A stretch of DNA of 64,000 bases. Origin: JTS-RE37 sp041744575. Lineage in GTDB: Bacteria > Bacteroidota > Bacteroidia > Flavobacteriales > Flavobacteriaceae. Both the position numbers and the translations under genes were made by a program. Location: the NCBI GenBank assembly GCA_041744575.1, contig JBGTKP010000002.1, positions 5,968-69,967 of the forward strand, written 5' to 3'. This document shows, piece by piece, positions 27,446-36,464 of this stretch. The notes under the pieces were generated by a model. The model was not told the origin of the DNA and made no database searches. It was given only the letters and a program-made list of their open reading frames with translations. Numbering within the stretch: the stretch's first letter is position 1; each line of letters opens with the position of its first letter.

Positions 27446-29266
27446 ATGGGTGTGCAAACGACAACAGATGATTTGGTAAGAGGGGGTCAATTCCTTGTCA
27501 GGGAAACCCCTTGTGAAGCTATTTTTACCCTGGAAGATCTTTCAGAGGAACAGCAGATGATGCGCGACAGTACCAAGGAATTCGTAAACAGGGAGCTTTG
27601 GGCCCATTGGGAGCGTTTTGAAAAGAAGGACTATGCTTATACCGAGGCATGTATGCGGAAGGCGGGGGAACTTGGCCTGCTGGGGGTAGCCGTTCCGGAA
27701 TCCTATGGCGGTCTGGGATTGGGTTTCGTTTCCACAATGCTCGTCTGCGATTACATTTCAGGGGCTACGGGCTCTTTCAGTACGGCATTTGGCGCTCATA
27801 CTGGTATTGGCACCATGCCCATTACCCTCTACGGGACCGAGGAGCAGAAACAGAAATACGTCCCCAAACTGGCTTCAGGGGAATGGTTCGGAGCCTATTG
27901 CCTCACTGAGCCCGGGGCCGGCTCTGATGCAAATTCCGGTAAAACGAGCGCTGTACTGTCAGCCGATAAAAAGTCCTATCGGATCAACGGCCAGAAAATG
28001 TGGATCTCGAATGCCGGGTTTTGTAACCTTTTCATTGTTTTTGCAAGGATAGAAAATGATAAATATATCACCGGCTTCCTTGTCGAGAACGAAGCCTCTA
28101 ACGGTATTAGCCTGGGAGAGGAAGAAAAAAAACTAGGGATACATTCGTCCTCTACCCGGCAAGTATTCTTCAACGATACCAAAGTACCTGTAGAAAACAT
28201 GCTTTCCGACCGCGGGAATGGTTTTAAAATTGCCATGAATGCTCTTAACATAGGACGAATCAAATTAGCCGCGGCTTGTCTGGAGGCCCAGCGAAGGGTT
28301 ATTACCGAAGCTGTCAGGTATGCCTCTGATCGCGTTCAGTTTGGTACCCCGATCATACAATTTGAAGCCATGAAGTCTAAAATAGCCCAAATGGCCACCA
28401 ATGCCTACGCCGGAGATGCTGCCTGTTACAGAGCTGCAGGAAATATAGAAGATCGTATTGCTTTAAGGGAATCAGAAGGCAACCCGCATCATGAAGCGGA
28501 ATTAAAAGGGGTCGAAGAATATGCAATAGAATGCTCCCTGCTAAAAGTAGCTGTATCGGAGGACTTACAACAAGTGACAGATGAGGGGATTCAGATCTTT
28601 GGAGGAATGGGATTCAGTGCGGATGCGCCCATGGAAAAGGCCTGGCGGGATGCACGGATAGCCCGTATTTATGAAGGTACCAATGAGATTAACCGAATGC
28701 TTGCGGTGGGAATGCTTGTGAAAAAAGCGCTAAAGGGGCATGTGGACCTTTTGGGTCCCGCCACCGCTGTGGGCGAAGAACTTATGGGCGTACCCGAATT
28801 ATATGTATCCGATGATTCCGAGTTTTTTTCTGAAGAAAAGGACTTATTGGCCAGGATGAAAAAAGTCTTCCTGATGATCGCGGGAAGCGCTGTAAAGAAG
28901 TTTGGACCTGACCTGGAAAGCCATCAACAAGTGGTTTTGGCCGTTTCTGATATCCTTATTGAAGTGTACATGTGCGAATCTGTGATCCTGCGTACAGAGA
29001 AAAATGTAAAGCGCTTTGGACAAGAGTCACAGGATGCCCAAATTGCCATGAGCCAACTTTATTTGTACGATGCTGTTGACATCGTAATAAAGAAAGGAAA
29101 AGAAGCCATAGTTTCTTTCACCGAAGGTGATGAACAGCGTATGCTGTTGATGGGTCTGAAAAGATTTACCAGATATGGCTCTCATCCTAATGTGGCCGCT
29201 CTCCGCAATAAAATAGCAGACAAGGTTGCCTCCCAAAAGGGCTATACCTTCGATATGCTTAGATAG
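27446..29266 (+). CDS. fadE: Acyl-CoA dehydrogenase (FadE type)
   Basis: FAD-dependent first oxidation of acyl-CoA in beta-oxidation. 606 residues, with the ordinary ~400-residue dehydrogenase core plus a C-terminal helical extension as in Bacillus FadE and VLCAD. Motifs: 'YCLTEPGAGSDANS' (FAD/substrate binding), 'GIHSSSTRQVFFNDTKVP', 'IFGGMGFSADAPMEKAWRDARIARIYEGTNEI' near 390-420, which includes the ACAD signature. The 227-base gap to fadA holds an AT-rich stretch just before the start but no exact TAnnTTTG. Confidence 0.94.
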   Translation: MGVQTTTDDLVRGGQFLVRETPCEAIFTLEDLSEEQQMMRDSTKEFVNRELWAHWERFEKKDYAYTEACMRKAGELGLLGVAVPESYGGLGLGFVSTMLVCDYISGATGSFSTAFGAHTGIGTMPITLYGTEEQKQKYVPKLASGEWFGAYCLTEPGAGSDANSGKTSAVLSADKKSYRINGQKMWISNAGFCNLFIVFARIENDKYITGFLVENEASNGISLGEEEKKLGIHSSSTRQVFFNDTKVPVENMLSDRGNGFKIAMNALNIGRIKLAAACLEAQRRVITEAVRYASDRVQFGTPIIQFEAMKSKIAQMATNAYAGDAACYRAAGNIEDRIALRESEGNPHHEAELKGVEEYAIECSLLKVAVSEDLQQVTDEGIQIFGGMGFSADAPMEKAWRDARIARIYEGTNEINRMLAVGMLVKKALKGHVDLLGPATAVGEELMGVPELYVSDDSEFFSEEKDLLARMKKVFLMIAGSAVKKFGPDLESHQQVVLAVSDILIEVYMCESVILRTEKNVKRFGQESQDAQIAMSQLYLYDAVDIVIKKGKEAIVSFTEGDEQRMLLMGLKRFTRYGSHPNVAALRNKIADKVASQKGYTFDMLR

Positions 29267-29371
29267 ACCTTGGAGTGCCTGCGGTTTTTTTTTAACGAAT
29301 ACTCTTTCCGGGAGCATGCCGGATTCGGAATTGGCTGTTCTTCCAAACCGTTTATTGGATGGAAAGTAAGA

Positions 29372-29402
29372 TTGGCTGATAGTCCCGCTTTACTTACATT
29401 TA
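29372..29402 (+). promoter_or_regulatory. Putative promoter of the PLP decarboxylase gene
   Basis: TTG at 29372-29374, 20-base spacer, TACATTTA at 29395-29402 (7 of 8 to TAnnTTTG), 4 bases before the ATG at 29407; this would leave almost no leader. Confidence 0.4.
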
Positions 29403-29406
29403 CCGC

Positions 29407-30852
29407 ATGCAGGAAACACTTTTAAAAACTGCCTATTCACCTGAAAACTTCAGGAAAGAAGGCCATCGGCTGATAGAAATCCTGGCAGCACATCTGGAAG
29501 CGGTCCAAACCGGGGATTCTCAAAAAGTGCTGCAATGGCAGCCACCACAGGAAGAGCATCTTTTTTGGCAGGAATATCTTCAGAATGGCGCGAAAGATAC
29601 TTTATTCGACTCCATTATTACGCATTCCATTCACGTGCACCATCTCCGTTACATGGGGCACCAGGTATGTCCCCCCGTTCCGCTGGCCGCTCTGGCGGGC
29701 CTGGCCAGTTCTCTGTTGAATAACGGGATGGCCGTTTATGAAATGGGAATGGCCTCTTCTGCTATTGAACGTATTATAACGGATCTGCTTTGCGAAAAAG
29801 CGGGTTACGGGTCTGCAGCCAGAGGAATTTTAACCTCTGGTGGGACGCTGGCCAATTTGACAGCCCTGCTGTCAGCAAGGAAATCAAAAGTTCGTGAAGA
29901 CATATGGAATTCCGGTGCTAGCGGACCATTGGGCATCATGGTCAGTGAGGAAGCACACTACTGTGTCGACAGGGCCGCAAGGATCATGGGATTGGGTGAA
30001 AATGGCATTATCAGAATTCCTGTAACAAAGGGCTATACGATGGAGGTATCGATGCTGGAAGCCATGTATCAGGAAGCCGTGACTAAAGGTATACAGGTTT
30101 TTGCTGTGGTAGGCAGCGCACCCACTACTGCCACAGGATTATTTGATGACCTGGCAGCAATAGCCACTTTCAGCAAAAGACATGATCTCTGGTTTCATGT
30201 AGATGCTGCCCATGGAGGTGCGGCCATTCTTGCCCCAAAATACCGGCATACCATCAAGGGCCTGGAATTGGCTGATTCTTTTGTGGTAGACGGTCATAAA
30301 ATGTTAATGATGCCTGCCCTCACAACGGCCTTGTTGTATAAAGATGGAGCGAATTCACACCTTACCTTCAGTCAGAAAGCAGACTATCTTCTGGTACATT
30401 CTGACGAAGAAGATTGGTATAACCTGGCAAAACGCACCTTCGAATGTACCAAGAAAATGATGAGTATTCAGTGGTATGCGATCCTTAAATATTATGGTTG
30501 GGAAATTTTCGACAATAATGTCACTTACCTTTATGATTTGGGTGCCTCCCTGGGATCGATGATCCGTGCCGATAACGCCTTCGAACTGGCTGTAGATCCA
30601 ATGTGCAATATTGTTTGTTTCAGGTATGTACATCCGCATTTGTCTTTAGCCATCCTGAACAGCATCAATGAACAGATCCGTGAGAAGATACTTCTGGACG
30701 GAACTTATTATATAGTGCAAACGAAATTGAGGGGGGTACATTATCTGCGTATGACACTCATGAATCCTTTTACCACCATTACGCAACTCCAAAGCCTCCT
30801 GCAAATGATAAAGGACTGCGCAGCAGCGTTGCAAGAGAATTCACGCTCCTGA
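29407..30852 (+). CDS. PLP-dependent decarboxylase (group II, aromatic amino acid / diaminobutyrate type)
   Basis: 481 residues. Group II decarboxylase layout: 'GILTSGGTLANLTALLSAR' (PLP phosphate binding), 'SEEAHYCVDRAARIMGLG' (His stacking on PLP), 'WFHVDAAHGGAA' (Asp binding the pyridine N) and the Schiff-base lysine Lys298 in 'VDGHKMLMMP'. These enzymes decarboxylate aromatic amino acids, glutamate or 2,4-diaminobutyrate; the substrate cannot be decided here. No signal peptide. Followed by several exported peptidases and, further on, a Tat-exported amine oxidase, so an amine-producing role in amino-acid breakdown is possible. Confidence 0.9.
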   Translation: MQETLLKTAYSPENFRKEGHRLIEILAAHLEAVQTGDSQKVLQWQPPQEEHLFWQEYLQNGAKDTLFDSIITHSIHVHHLRYMGHQVCPPVPLAALAGLASSLLNNGMAVYEMGMASSAIERIITDLLCEKAGYGSAARGILTSGGTLANLTALLSARKSKVREDIWNSGASGPLGIMVSEEAHYCVDRAARIMGLGENGIIRIPVTKGYTMEVSMLEAMYQEAVTKGIQVFAVVGSAPTTATGLFDDLAAIATFSKRHDLWFHVDAAHGGAAILAPKYRHTIKGLELADSFVVDGHKMLMMPALTTALLYKDGANSHLTFSQKADYLLVHSDEEDWYNLAKRTFECTKKMMSIQWYAILKYYGWEIFDNNVTYLYDLGASLGSMIRADNAFELAVDPMCNIVCFRYVHPHLSLAILNSINEQIREKILLDGTYYIVQTKLRGVHYLRMTLMNPFTTITQLQSLLQMIKDCAAALQENSRS

Positions 30853-30929
30853 AGTCCCGGAAGCATCCCTGGTTAAATTAATAAAATGCCATGCATAAAA
30901 GATTCATTGAGCGCTCCGTAAAGAAAATA

Positions 30930-31787
30930 ATGAAAGTGTTGATTTGCTGCTTTTGCGTGCACGGGTACCAGTTGATAGCTCAGCCTGAGACGGAGGTCTA
31001 CCTCCTGTCACTAAAGCTGACTCAGGATACCATTATTCTGGGTCAGCCACGCAATATTTCGAGCAACCACGGCTATGACAACCAGCCAAGTTTTGACGGA
31101 AAGGATACCCTTTTATTTGCATCCACCCGGAAGGGACAAACAGATATCCGGCGCTATGTCATTCCTACAGGGGATGGATCCTGGCTATGTAATACCCCTG
31201 CCGGAAGTGAATATTCTCCCCTAAGGATTCCAGGACGGCACGCCGTGTCGGCCATTCGACTTGACAGTGACGGGAAACAGTTGCTTTACGCATACGACCT
31301 TGATTCCGGAGAGAGTACGGCCCTGTTTGAAGACCACAAAGTGGGGTATCATCTCTGGAATGGGCCGTCGATGCTTTTTGCTTCCGTGCTGACGGATGAC
31401 AGGATGGATCTTGTGGTGGCAACACCGGATAAAGGCAGCCTCCGCCTCCTTGAGAGAAATGTAGGCAGGTCCCTTCATAAGATACCAGGTACAGATTTAA
31501 TCAGCTACATCAGTAAAACCAATGCACAAACCTTCGTCCTTATGTCACTTGATCCGGGCACCGGTACATCTACCAAAATAATTGACATGCCTGCAGGGTC
31601 AGAAGATGTGTGCTGGGCGGAAAACGGGTATGTTCTTGCCGCTTCCGGAAAGGCGATCTTGTACACCTTACCGGGATCAGGAAGGAGCTGGACACAACTT
31701 CAGGAGTTGGGCGATCCTGACATTGGCAACATAACAAGACTTGCCGTCAATAAAGAAGGTACCTGGCTAGCCCTGGTTGCCGACTAA
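30930..31787 (+). CDS. Exported TolB/PD40-like beta-propeller protein
   Basis: The frame opens at 30891, but ATG 30930 begins a typical signal peptide ('MKVLICCFCVHGYQLIAQ'), giving 285 residues. The mature part has WD40/PD40-like units, for example 'NQPSFDGKDTLLFASTRKGQTDIRRY' and 'ISAIRLDSDGKQLLYAYDLDSG'-type repeats with short variable loops. PD40 propellers bind peptides or sugars, or form the lid of S9 peptidases. Here no peptidase domain follows in the same frame; the protein ends cleanly. Likely a stand-alone periplasmic propeller next to the M28 peptidase gene. Confidence 0.72.
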   Translation: MKVLICCFCVHGYQLIAQPETEVYLLSLKLTQDTIILGQPRNISSNHGYDNQPSFDGKDTLLFASTRKGQTDIRRYVIPTGDGSWLCNTPAGSEYSPLRIPGRHAVSAIRLDSDGKQLLYAYDLDSGESTALFEDHKVGYHLWNGPSMLFASVLTDDRMDLVVATPDKGSLRLLERNVGRSLHKIPGTDLISYISKTNAQTFVLMSLDPGTGTSTKIIDMPAGSEDVCWAENGYVLAASGKAILYTLPGSGRSWTQLQELGDPDIGNITRLAVNKEGTWLALVAD

Positions 31788-31915
31788 TATTCGGTTAGTC
31801 TTTGGAGCATATTCCCGAAATACAGCTGTCAATTGTTCTGGAAAATGGGGTACACTGGCCGAGTCTCCGGCAATATCTTACAACCCGAAATTTTCACGGG
31901 AAGGAATAATCTCCG

Positions 31916-31923
31916 TATTTTTG
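31916..31923 (+). promoter_or_regulatory. Putative -7 element of the M28 peptidase gene
   Basis: TATTTTTG matches TAnnTTTG; leader of about 54 bases to ATG 31984. No TTG at the expected -33 position. Confidence 0.4.
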
Positions 31924-31983
31924 CCACCAATACCTGAATCGGACCATGCTCCGCAAGGCATTGCTGCATTTAAAATTATTTGA

Positions 31984-33318
31984 ATGAAGAAAATCTACTT
32001 CTGTATCATCCTCTTCACCGTTTGTTCCGCTTATTCCCAAACGGATGCGCGTATGTATGATATCATCAACGCGGTTTCCGTAGAGCGCATCAAATCGGAT
32101 ATTACTACCCTGGCGGGCTTCGGAACCAGACATACGCTTAGTGATACTGTATCACAAACCAGGGGGATTGGAGCCGCAAGGCGTTGGATAAAAGGAGAGT
32201 TTGAGAAAACCTCCAAGGCGTGCAATGGGTGCCTGGAAGTCTTTTATCAGAAAGATCTGGTGAAAAAAGGAGAGAATCCGCGAATTGTCAATGATGTATG
32301 GGTGGTTAATGTATTGGCCGTTCAAAAGGGCAGCAAATTTCCTGACCGGTATATCATTATGAGCGGGGATATCGATTCCAGGGTCAGTGATCCTGCCAAT
32401 TATACGGCCGAATCTCCCGGAGCAAACGATAACGCAAGCGGCATGGCAGGAACTCTGGAAGCTGCCAGGGTCCTTTCAAAGTACAAGTTTGACAGCAGTA
32501 TCATATATGTCGGCCTTTCAGGCGAAGAACAAGGTCTTTTCGGGGGGAAGGGAATGGCTGCCTTTGCAAAGGAAAAGGGTTGGAAAATCACCGGCATTCT
32601 CAATAACGATATGATCGGTAATATTAAAGGGGTGGACGGGATTGTCAGCAATACGGACTTCAGGATTTTCTCGGAACCGGTCCCGCCGACAGAGACAGAA
32701 GAAGAACGATTGTCACGACGTTTTTATGGCGGGGAAGTAGACGGAATTTCGAGGCAATTGGCGCGTTTTATCTTTAGGACCACAAATACCTATATGCCAC
32801 TGATGAATCCCATGTTGATCTACAGACTGGATCGTTTTGGTAGGGGTGGCCATCATCGTCCCTTTAATGACGCCGGTTTTGCAGGGGTCCGTATAATGGA
32901 GGCACACGAAAATTATACCCAGCAGCATCAGGATATTCGCACAGAAGACGGCATTCAATACGGAGATTTGCTCGAGTATGTAAATTTTGACTACGCAGCG
33001 AAACTCACTGCCGTCAATGCCATTAACCTGGCGGCCATTTCATGGGCCCCTCCCACCCCTGAAGAGGTGAAGATTGGCGGTATCGTAGAAGCCTCAGTTA
33101 AGCTGAAATGGAACAAGTCCGACGGGGCTGCAGGTTATAAAATTTATTGGCGTGATACCACCTCCCCAACCTGGGATTACAGCCGCTGGGTAGGAGATCT
33201 TACAGCGTATACCCTCGGAGGGGTCGTTATTGATAACTTTTTCTTTGGTGTAGCCGCGGTCGGTGCTGACGGACATGAAAGCCCCGTGGCCTTCCCCAAT
33301 GGAATTCTAAAGGATTAG
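31984..33318 (+). CDS. Exported M28-family metallopeptidase with C-terminal Fn3 domain
   Basis: 444 residues: signal peptide (1-19, 'FTVCSAYSQ'), M28 aminopeptidase domain (about 60-340), fibronectin type III-like domain (about 355-440). Zinc-site motifs: 'PGANDNASGMAG' (bridging Asp), 'GLSGEEQGLFGG' (catalytic Glu pair), 'NNDMIG', and a late 'AHENYTQQHQD' for the last His. The first ligand, normally His in 'H.DS', is Asp129 here ('SGDIDSR'). This substitution seems usual in a flavobacterial subgroup and may alter metal binding. First gene of a unit with the HExxH lipoprotein 8 bases downstream. Confidence 0.88.
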   Translation: MKKIYFCIILFTVCSAYSQTDARMYDIINAVSVERIKSDITTLAGFGTRHTLSDTVSQTRGIGAARRWIKGEFEKTSKACNGCLEVFYQKDLVKKGENPRIVNDVWVVNVLAVQKGSKFPDRYIIMSGDIDSRVSDPANYTAESPGANDNASGMAGTLEAARVLSKYKFDSSIIYVGLSGEEQGLFGGKGMAAFAKEKGWKITGILNNDMIGNIKGVDGIVSNTDFRIFSEPVPPTETEEERLSRRFYGGEVDGISRQLARFIFRTTNTYMPLMNPMLIYRLDRFGRGGHHRPFNDAGFAGVRIMEAHENYTQQHQDIRTEDGIQYGDLLEYVNFDYAAKLTAVNAINLAAISWAPPTPEEVKIGGIVEASVKLKWNKSDGAAGYKIYWRDTTSPTWDYSRWVGDLTAYTLGGVVIDNFFFGVAAVGADGHESPVAFPNGILKD

Positions 33319-33326
33319 GGGGAGCC

Positions 33327-34631
33327 ATGAGTGCTACTATAAAATATTTTAAGCTTTGCAGTCTGCTGCTCTGTCTGTTATTATCCTGTAAAAAGGAATA
33401 TCCTTCAGAGACCGTTGCTCTGGGCATGCCTGACATGAACGTTCTCTTTATGGATTATGACAGGGCAGACAGCCTCGGCAATTATAAGGAGTTTGCGGAC
33501 AAAGTACTTGCTGCCAACGAAAAATTACAGTCCTCAGAATTATATGTGGAAGCCGCCCTGCTTTATGGGATGGCAGATCGTGACGAAACCGTCGTCAATC
33601 TTTTGAACAAGGCTATCGACCGGGGTATGTCAAATCCGAAAATACTGACAAAATTTCCTGAGCTCCGCATGTCCCCCGGAGATAAGGAAATGAAAAAATT
33701 AAATCGCAGACTCGATTCGATTCAGAAAAAGTTGAAGGAGGTTAGCCATTTCAGCCTGGAAATATCGGCTCTGGAATTGTTCTGGAAGTATTTTGATCGG
33801 GCACTGCGGGATACTACCAACGCCAAGGCCATTCTAAGGGATTATGTGCTGGACGGCCCTAGGGAACTGAGGGATTATTATGTTGTACGCTACAATAATC
33901 TTGAAAATATGTACGGCCAGATGATCAATGCGGCCCCCGAATACTATACCTTTCTCAAAGGCCAATTGCAGGCTGATTCGCTTAAAAATCTGAACTATCT
34001 CACCGTCCGCTGGATGAAAAAGTTCAAATTGCTCTATCCTCAGGCCGTATTTCCAAAAGTCTTCATAGTTCCGGGGATACTGAACAGCGGGGGTACCAGT
34101 ACTGAAATGGGACTTTTTGTAGGGGGCGATATGTATGGCCGCTCAGATATGACTCCGGTACGGGAACTGAATGACTGGCAACGGGGGGCCATCATGAGAT
34201 TTTCAGATCTTCCTGGGTTAACCCTGCATGAGCTGATGCATTTTCAGCAAAACTATCAGGATAAAAGGAATACCGATAACGTATTACGCGGCATCATAGG
34301 AGAAGGCGTATGCGATTTTCTGGTAGAACTGGTTTCAGGCGTCCCGCTTGAAAACTCAAACCTCACTTACCTGTCAGAAAAGCAAAACGAACAACGCATT
34401 CTGGCAGACCTGAAGCACGACCTTTTTCAAAATGACAATTCCAGATGGTTATATAATGGAGGAGATATAGAAGACCGGCCTCATGATCTCGGTTATACTA
34501 TGGGGTATTTAATTTCAAGATCTTATTATGAACAGCATCCTGATAAAAAGAAAGCGATTCACGAACTCCTGAATACCGCGGATCTTGAGAGACTCGTAAA
34601 GCAAAGTGACTATGCATTTCTGCTTCAGTAA
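33327..34631 (+). CDS. Putative zinc-metalloprotease lipoprotein (HExxH, DUF2268-like)
   Basis: 434 residues. Lipobox 'LLLSC' with Cys21. The N-terminal third resembles a TPR-like helical region ('ALLYGMADRDETVVNLLNKAIDRG'). A 'HELMH' motif (His301, Glu302, His305) lies in 'LPGLTLHELMHFQQNY', and 'IIGEGVCDFLVEL' supplies Glu326 as a likely third ligand at the spacing seen in DUF2268-like gluzincins. So a membrane-anchored periplasmic or surface metallopeptidase is likely, of unrecognised family. 8-base gap after the M28 gene indicates one transcript. Confidence 0.75.
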   Translation: MSATIKYFKLCSLLLCLLLSCKKEYPSETVALGMPDMNVLFMDYDRADSLGNYKEFADKVLAANEKLQSSELYVEAALLYGMADRDETVVNLLNKAIDRGMSNPKILTKFPELRMSPGDKEMKKLNRRLDSIQKKLKEVSHFSLEISALELFWKYFDRALRDTTNAKAILRDYVLDGPRELRDYYVVRYNNLENMYGQMINAAPEYYTFLKGQLQADSLKNLNYLTVRWMKKFKLLYPQAVFPKVFIVPGILNSGGTSTEMGLFVGGDMYGRSDMTPVRELNDWQRGAIMRFSDLPGLTLHELMHFQQNYQDKRNTDNVLRGIIGEGVCDFLVELVSGVPLENSNLTYLSEKQNEQRILADLKHDLFQNDNSRWLYNGGDIEDRPHDLGYTMGYLISRSYYEQHPDKKKAIHELLNTADLERLVKQSDYAFLLQ

Positions 34632-34733
34632 TCCCGTGGTATTTCTGTTCCTGATTTTCAGCGGGTCCTTCCAATCGGACAGAAGGAGAAATGCCTCAGT
34701 CCCGCCACCACTAAGTCAAAAATAATCAGACAA

Positions 34734-36362
34734 ATGAAATGTAAACTCTTATTCCTCTTCGGTTTTTTATGCAGCTTATGTTATGGGCAAAGACAACAAT
34801 TTAATGCCCAGGATTCTTTAAGGGGAAGCATCACTCCGGAGCGAATTTGGTGGGATCTGAAATATTATGACCTGAAAGTTCAGGTGAACCCTGAGAGAAA
34901 ATTTATTTCAGGAAGCAATACGATCCGATATAAAGTCCTGGAAGAAGGTCAGGTGATGCAGATAGATCTGCAACCGCCGATGGTGATTGACACCGTGCTT
35001 CAGGACGGCATCAGGCTGGAGATAAAGGATGCAGGTAATGCCCACTTTGTCACCCTTGGCCAGAGTCAGTCAAAAGATAGCATCAATGAGATTACCATCT
35101 ACTTTTCCGGCCATCCGAAAGAAGCGGTGAGAGCCCCCTGGGACGGTGGATTTTCATGGTCAAAAGACAGCAATGGACAACCTTTTATAGCCACCTCCTG
35201 CCAGGGACTGGGCGCAAGTGTATGGTGGCCGAATAAAGATCATATGTATGATGAAGTGGATAGTATGGCCCTCGCCATTACCGTCCCTAAAAATCTTCAG
35301 GGAATTGGCAATGGAAGATTAAGAAATGTTTCGGATAACGCCACTTCTAAAACATTTGAATGGTTTGTCGGCAACCCAATCAATAACTATGGAGTAAATG
35401 TGAACATTGGAGATTATGCGCACATCCATGAGACCTATCCGGGTGAAAAAGGGACGCTCGATCTGGATTACTATGTGCTAAAGGAAAATCAAGACAAAGC
35501 GAAGGAACAATTCAAACAGACACCGATGATGCTCGAGGCCTTCGAGCATTGGTTCGGACCCTACCCATTCTATAGCGACAGTTTTAAACTGGTCGAGGTC
35601 CCGTACCTGGGCATGGAACATCAGAGTTCCATTACCTATGGCAATGGTTATGGGAATGGGTACCTGGGTACCGACCTGTCCGGTTCCGGATGGGGAATGA
35701 GATTTGATTATATCCTGGTACATGAATCGGGACATGAATGGTTCGCTAACAATATTACCTACAAGGATATTGCCGATATGTGGATCCATGAAAGCTTTAC
35801 GACCTATTCCGAAAGTCTCTTTCTGGATTATCATTTTGGGAAAGGCGCCGCATCGGCCTACATGATAGGAGCCAAAAACAATATCAGGAATGACGCTCCT
35901 ATTATTGGACCTTATGGAGTGAATCAGGAGGGCTCAGGAGACATGTATTACAAAGGTGCCAACATGCTTCATACCTTGCGACAGCTCCTCGAGGATGATG
36001 AAAAATGGCGAACGATCCTGCGTGGCCTTAACAAGGAATTCTATCATAAGACAGTAACTACTCAGGAAATAGAAAATTATATCAGTGTTCATTCGGGCAT
36101 CGATCTTTCCGCTTTTTTTAATCAGTACCTGCGAACTGCCAATATTCCAACCCTTGAGATACGTAAGGAAAAAAAGGGTTGTTCCTACCGGTATAGTGGT
36201 ATAGTTCCGGAGTTTGATATGCCGGTACGCGTACTTCTTGATGGAAAACCGCACTGGCTCTATCCTACCTCCGAATGGAAGACCGAGGTGTTGCCCGGAG
36301 ACCTATCGACTCTGGAGGCCGATCCCAACTTTCTGATCCACATGAAGAAGAGCAGGAATTGA
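34734..36362 (+). CDS. Exported M1-family aminopeptidase
   Basis: 542 residues: signal peptide 1-18 ('FGFLCSLCYGQ'), N-terminal beta saddle domain ending near 230, then the gluzincin domain. The zinc site is complete: 'HESGHEW' (His330, Glu331, His334) plus Glu353 in 'WIHESF', exactly HExxH-x18-E. The exopeptidase signature usually written GAMEN appears as 'LGMEHQS', a variant common in Bacteroidota M1 enzymes. The C-terminal helical domain is short. Cleaves N-terminal residues from peptides outside the cytoplasm. The gap before it (about 100 bases) shows no clear promoter. Confidence 0.92.
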   Translation: MKCKLLFLFGFLCSLCYGQRQQFNAQDSLRGSITPERIWWDLKYYDLKVQVNPERKFISGSNTIRYKVLEEGQVMQIDLQPPMVIDTVLQDGIRLEIKDAGNAHFVTLGQSQSKDSINEITIYFSGHPKEAVRAPWDGGFSWSKDSNGQPFIATSCQGLGASVWWPNKDHMYDEVDSMALAITVPKNLQGIGNGRLRNVSDNATSKTFEWFVGNPINNYGVNVNIGDYAHIHETYPGEKGTLDLDYYVLKENQDKAKEQFKQTPMMLEAFEHWFGPYPFYSDSFKLVEVPYLGMEHQSSITYGNGYGNGYLGTDLSGSGWGMRFDYILVHESGHEWFANNITYKDIADMWIHESFTTYSESLFLDYHFGKGAASAYMIGAKNNIRNDAPIIGPYGVNQEGSGDMYYKGANMLHTLRQLLEDDEKWRTILRGLNKEFYHKTVTTQEIENYISVHSGIDLSAFFNQYLRTANIPTLEIRKEKKGCSYRYSGIVPEFDMPVRVLLDGKPHWLYPTSEWKTEVLPGDLSTLEADPNFLIHMKKSRN

Positions 36363-36464
36363 AATTATGAGGCACAGGTCGGCAATTTTTATTAAAGGAT
36401 ATCCTCGCAAATAAGCGGACCAATTACTTAACAAAAAACGATTAACTTAACAGGACATCATTCT

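Noticed and set aside
31777..31983. Small plus-strand frame after the PD40 propeller gene, considered as a frameshifted C-terminus
   Set aside because: The propeller protein ends cleanly after a complete repeat, and the small frame contains the M28 gene's -7 element, so it is intergenic.
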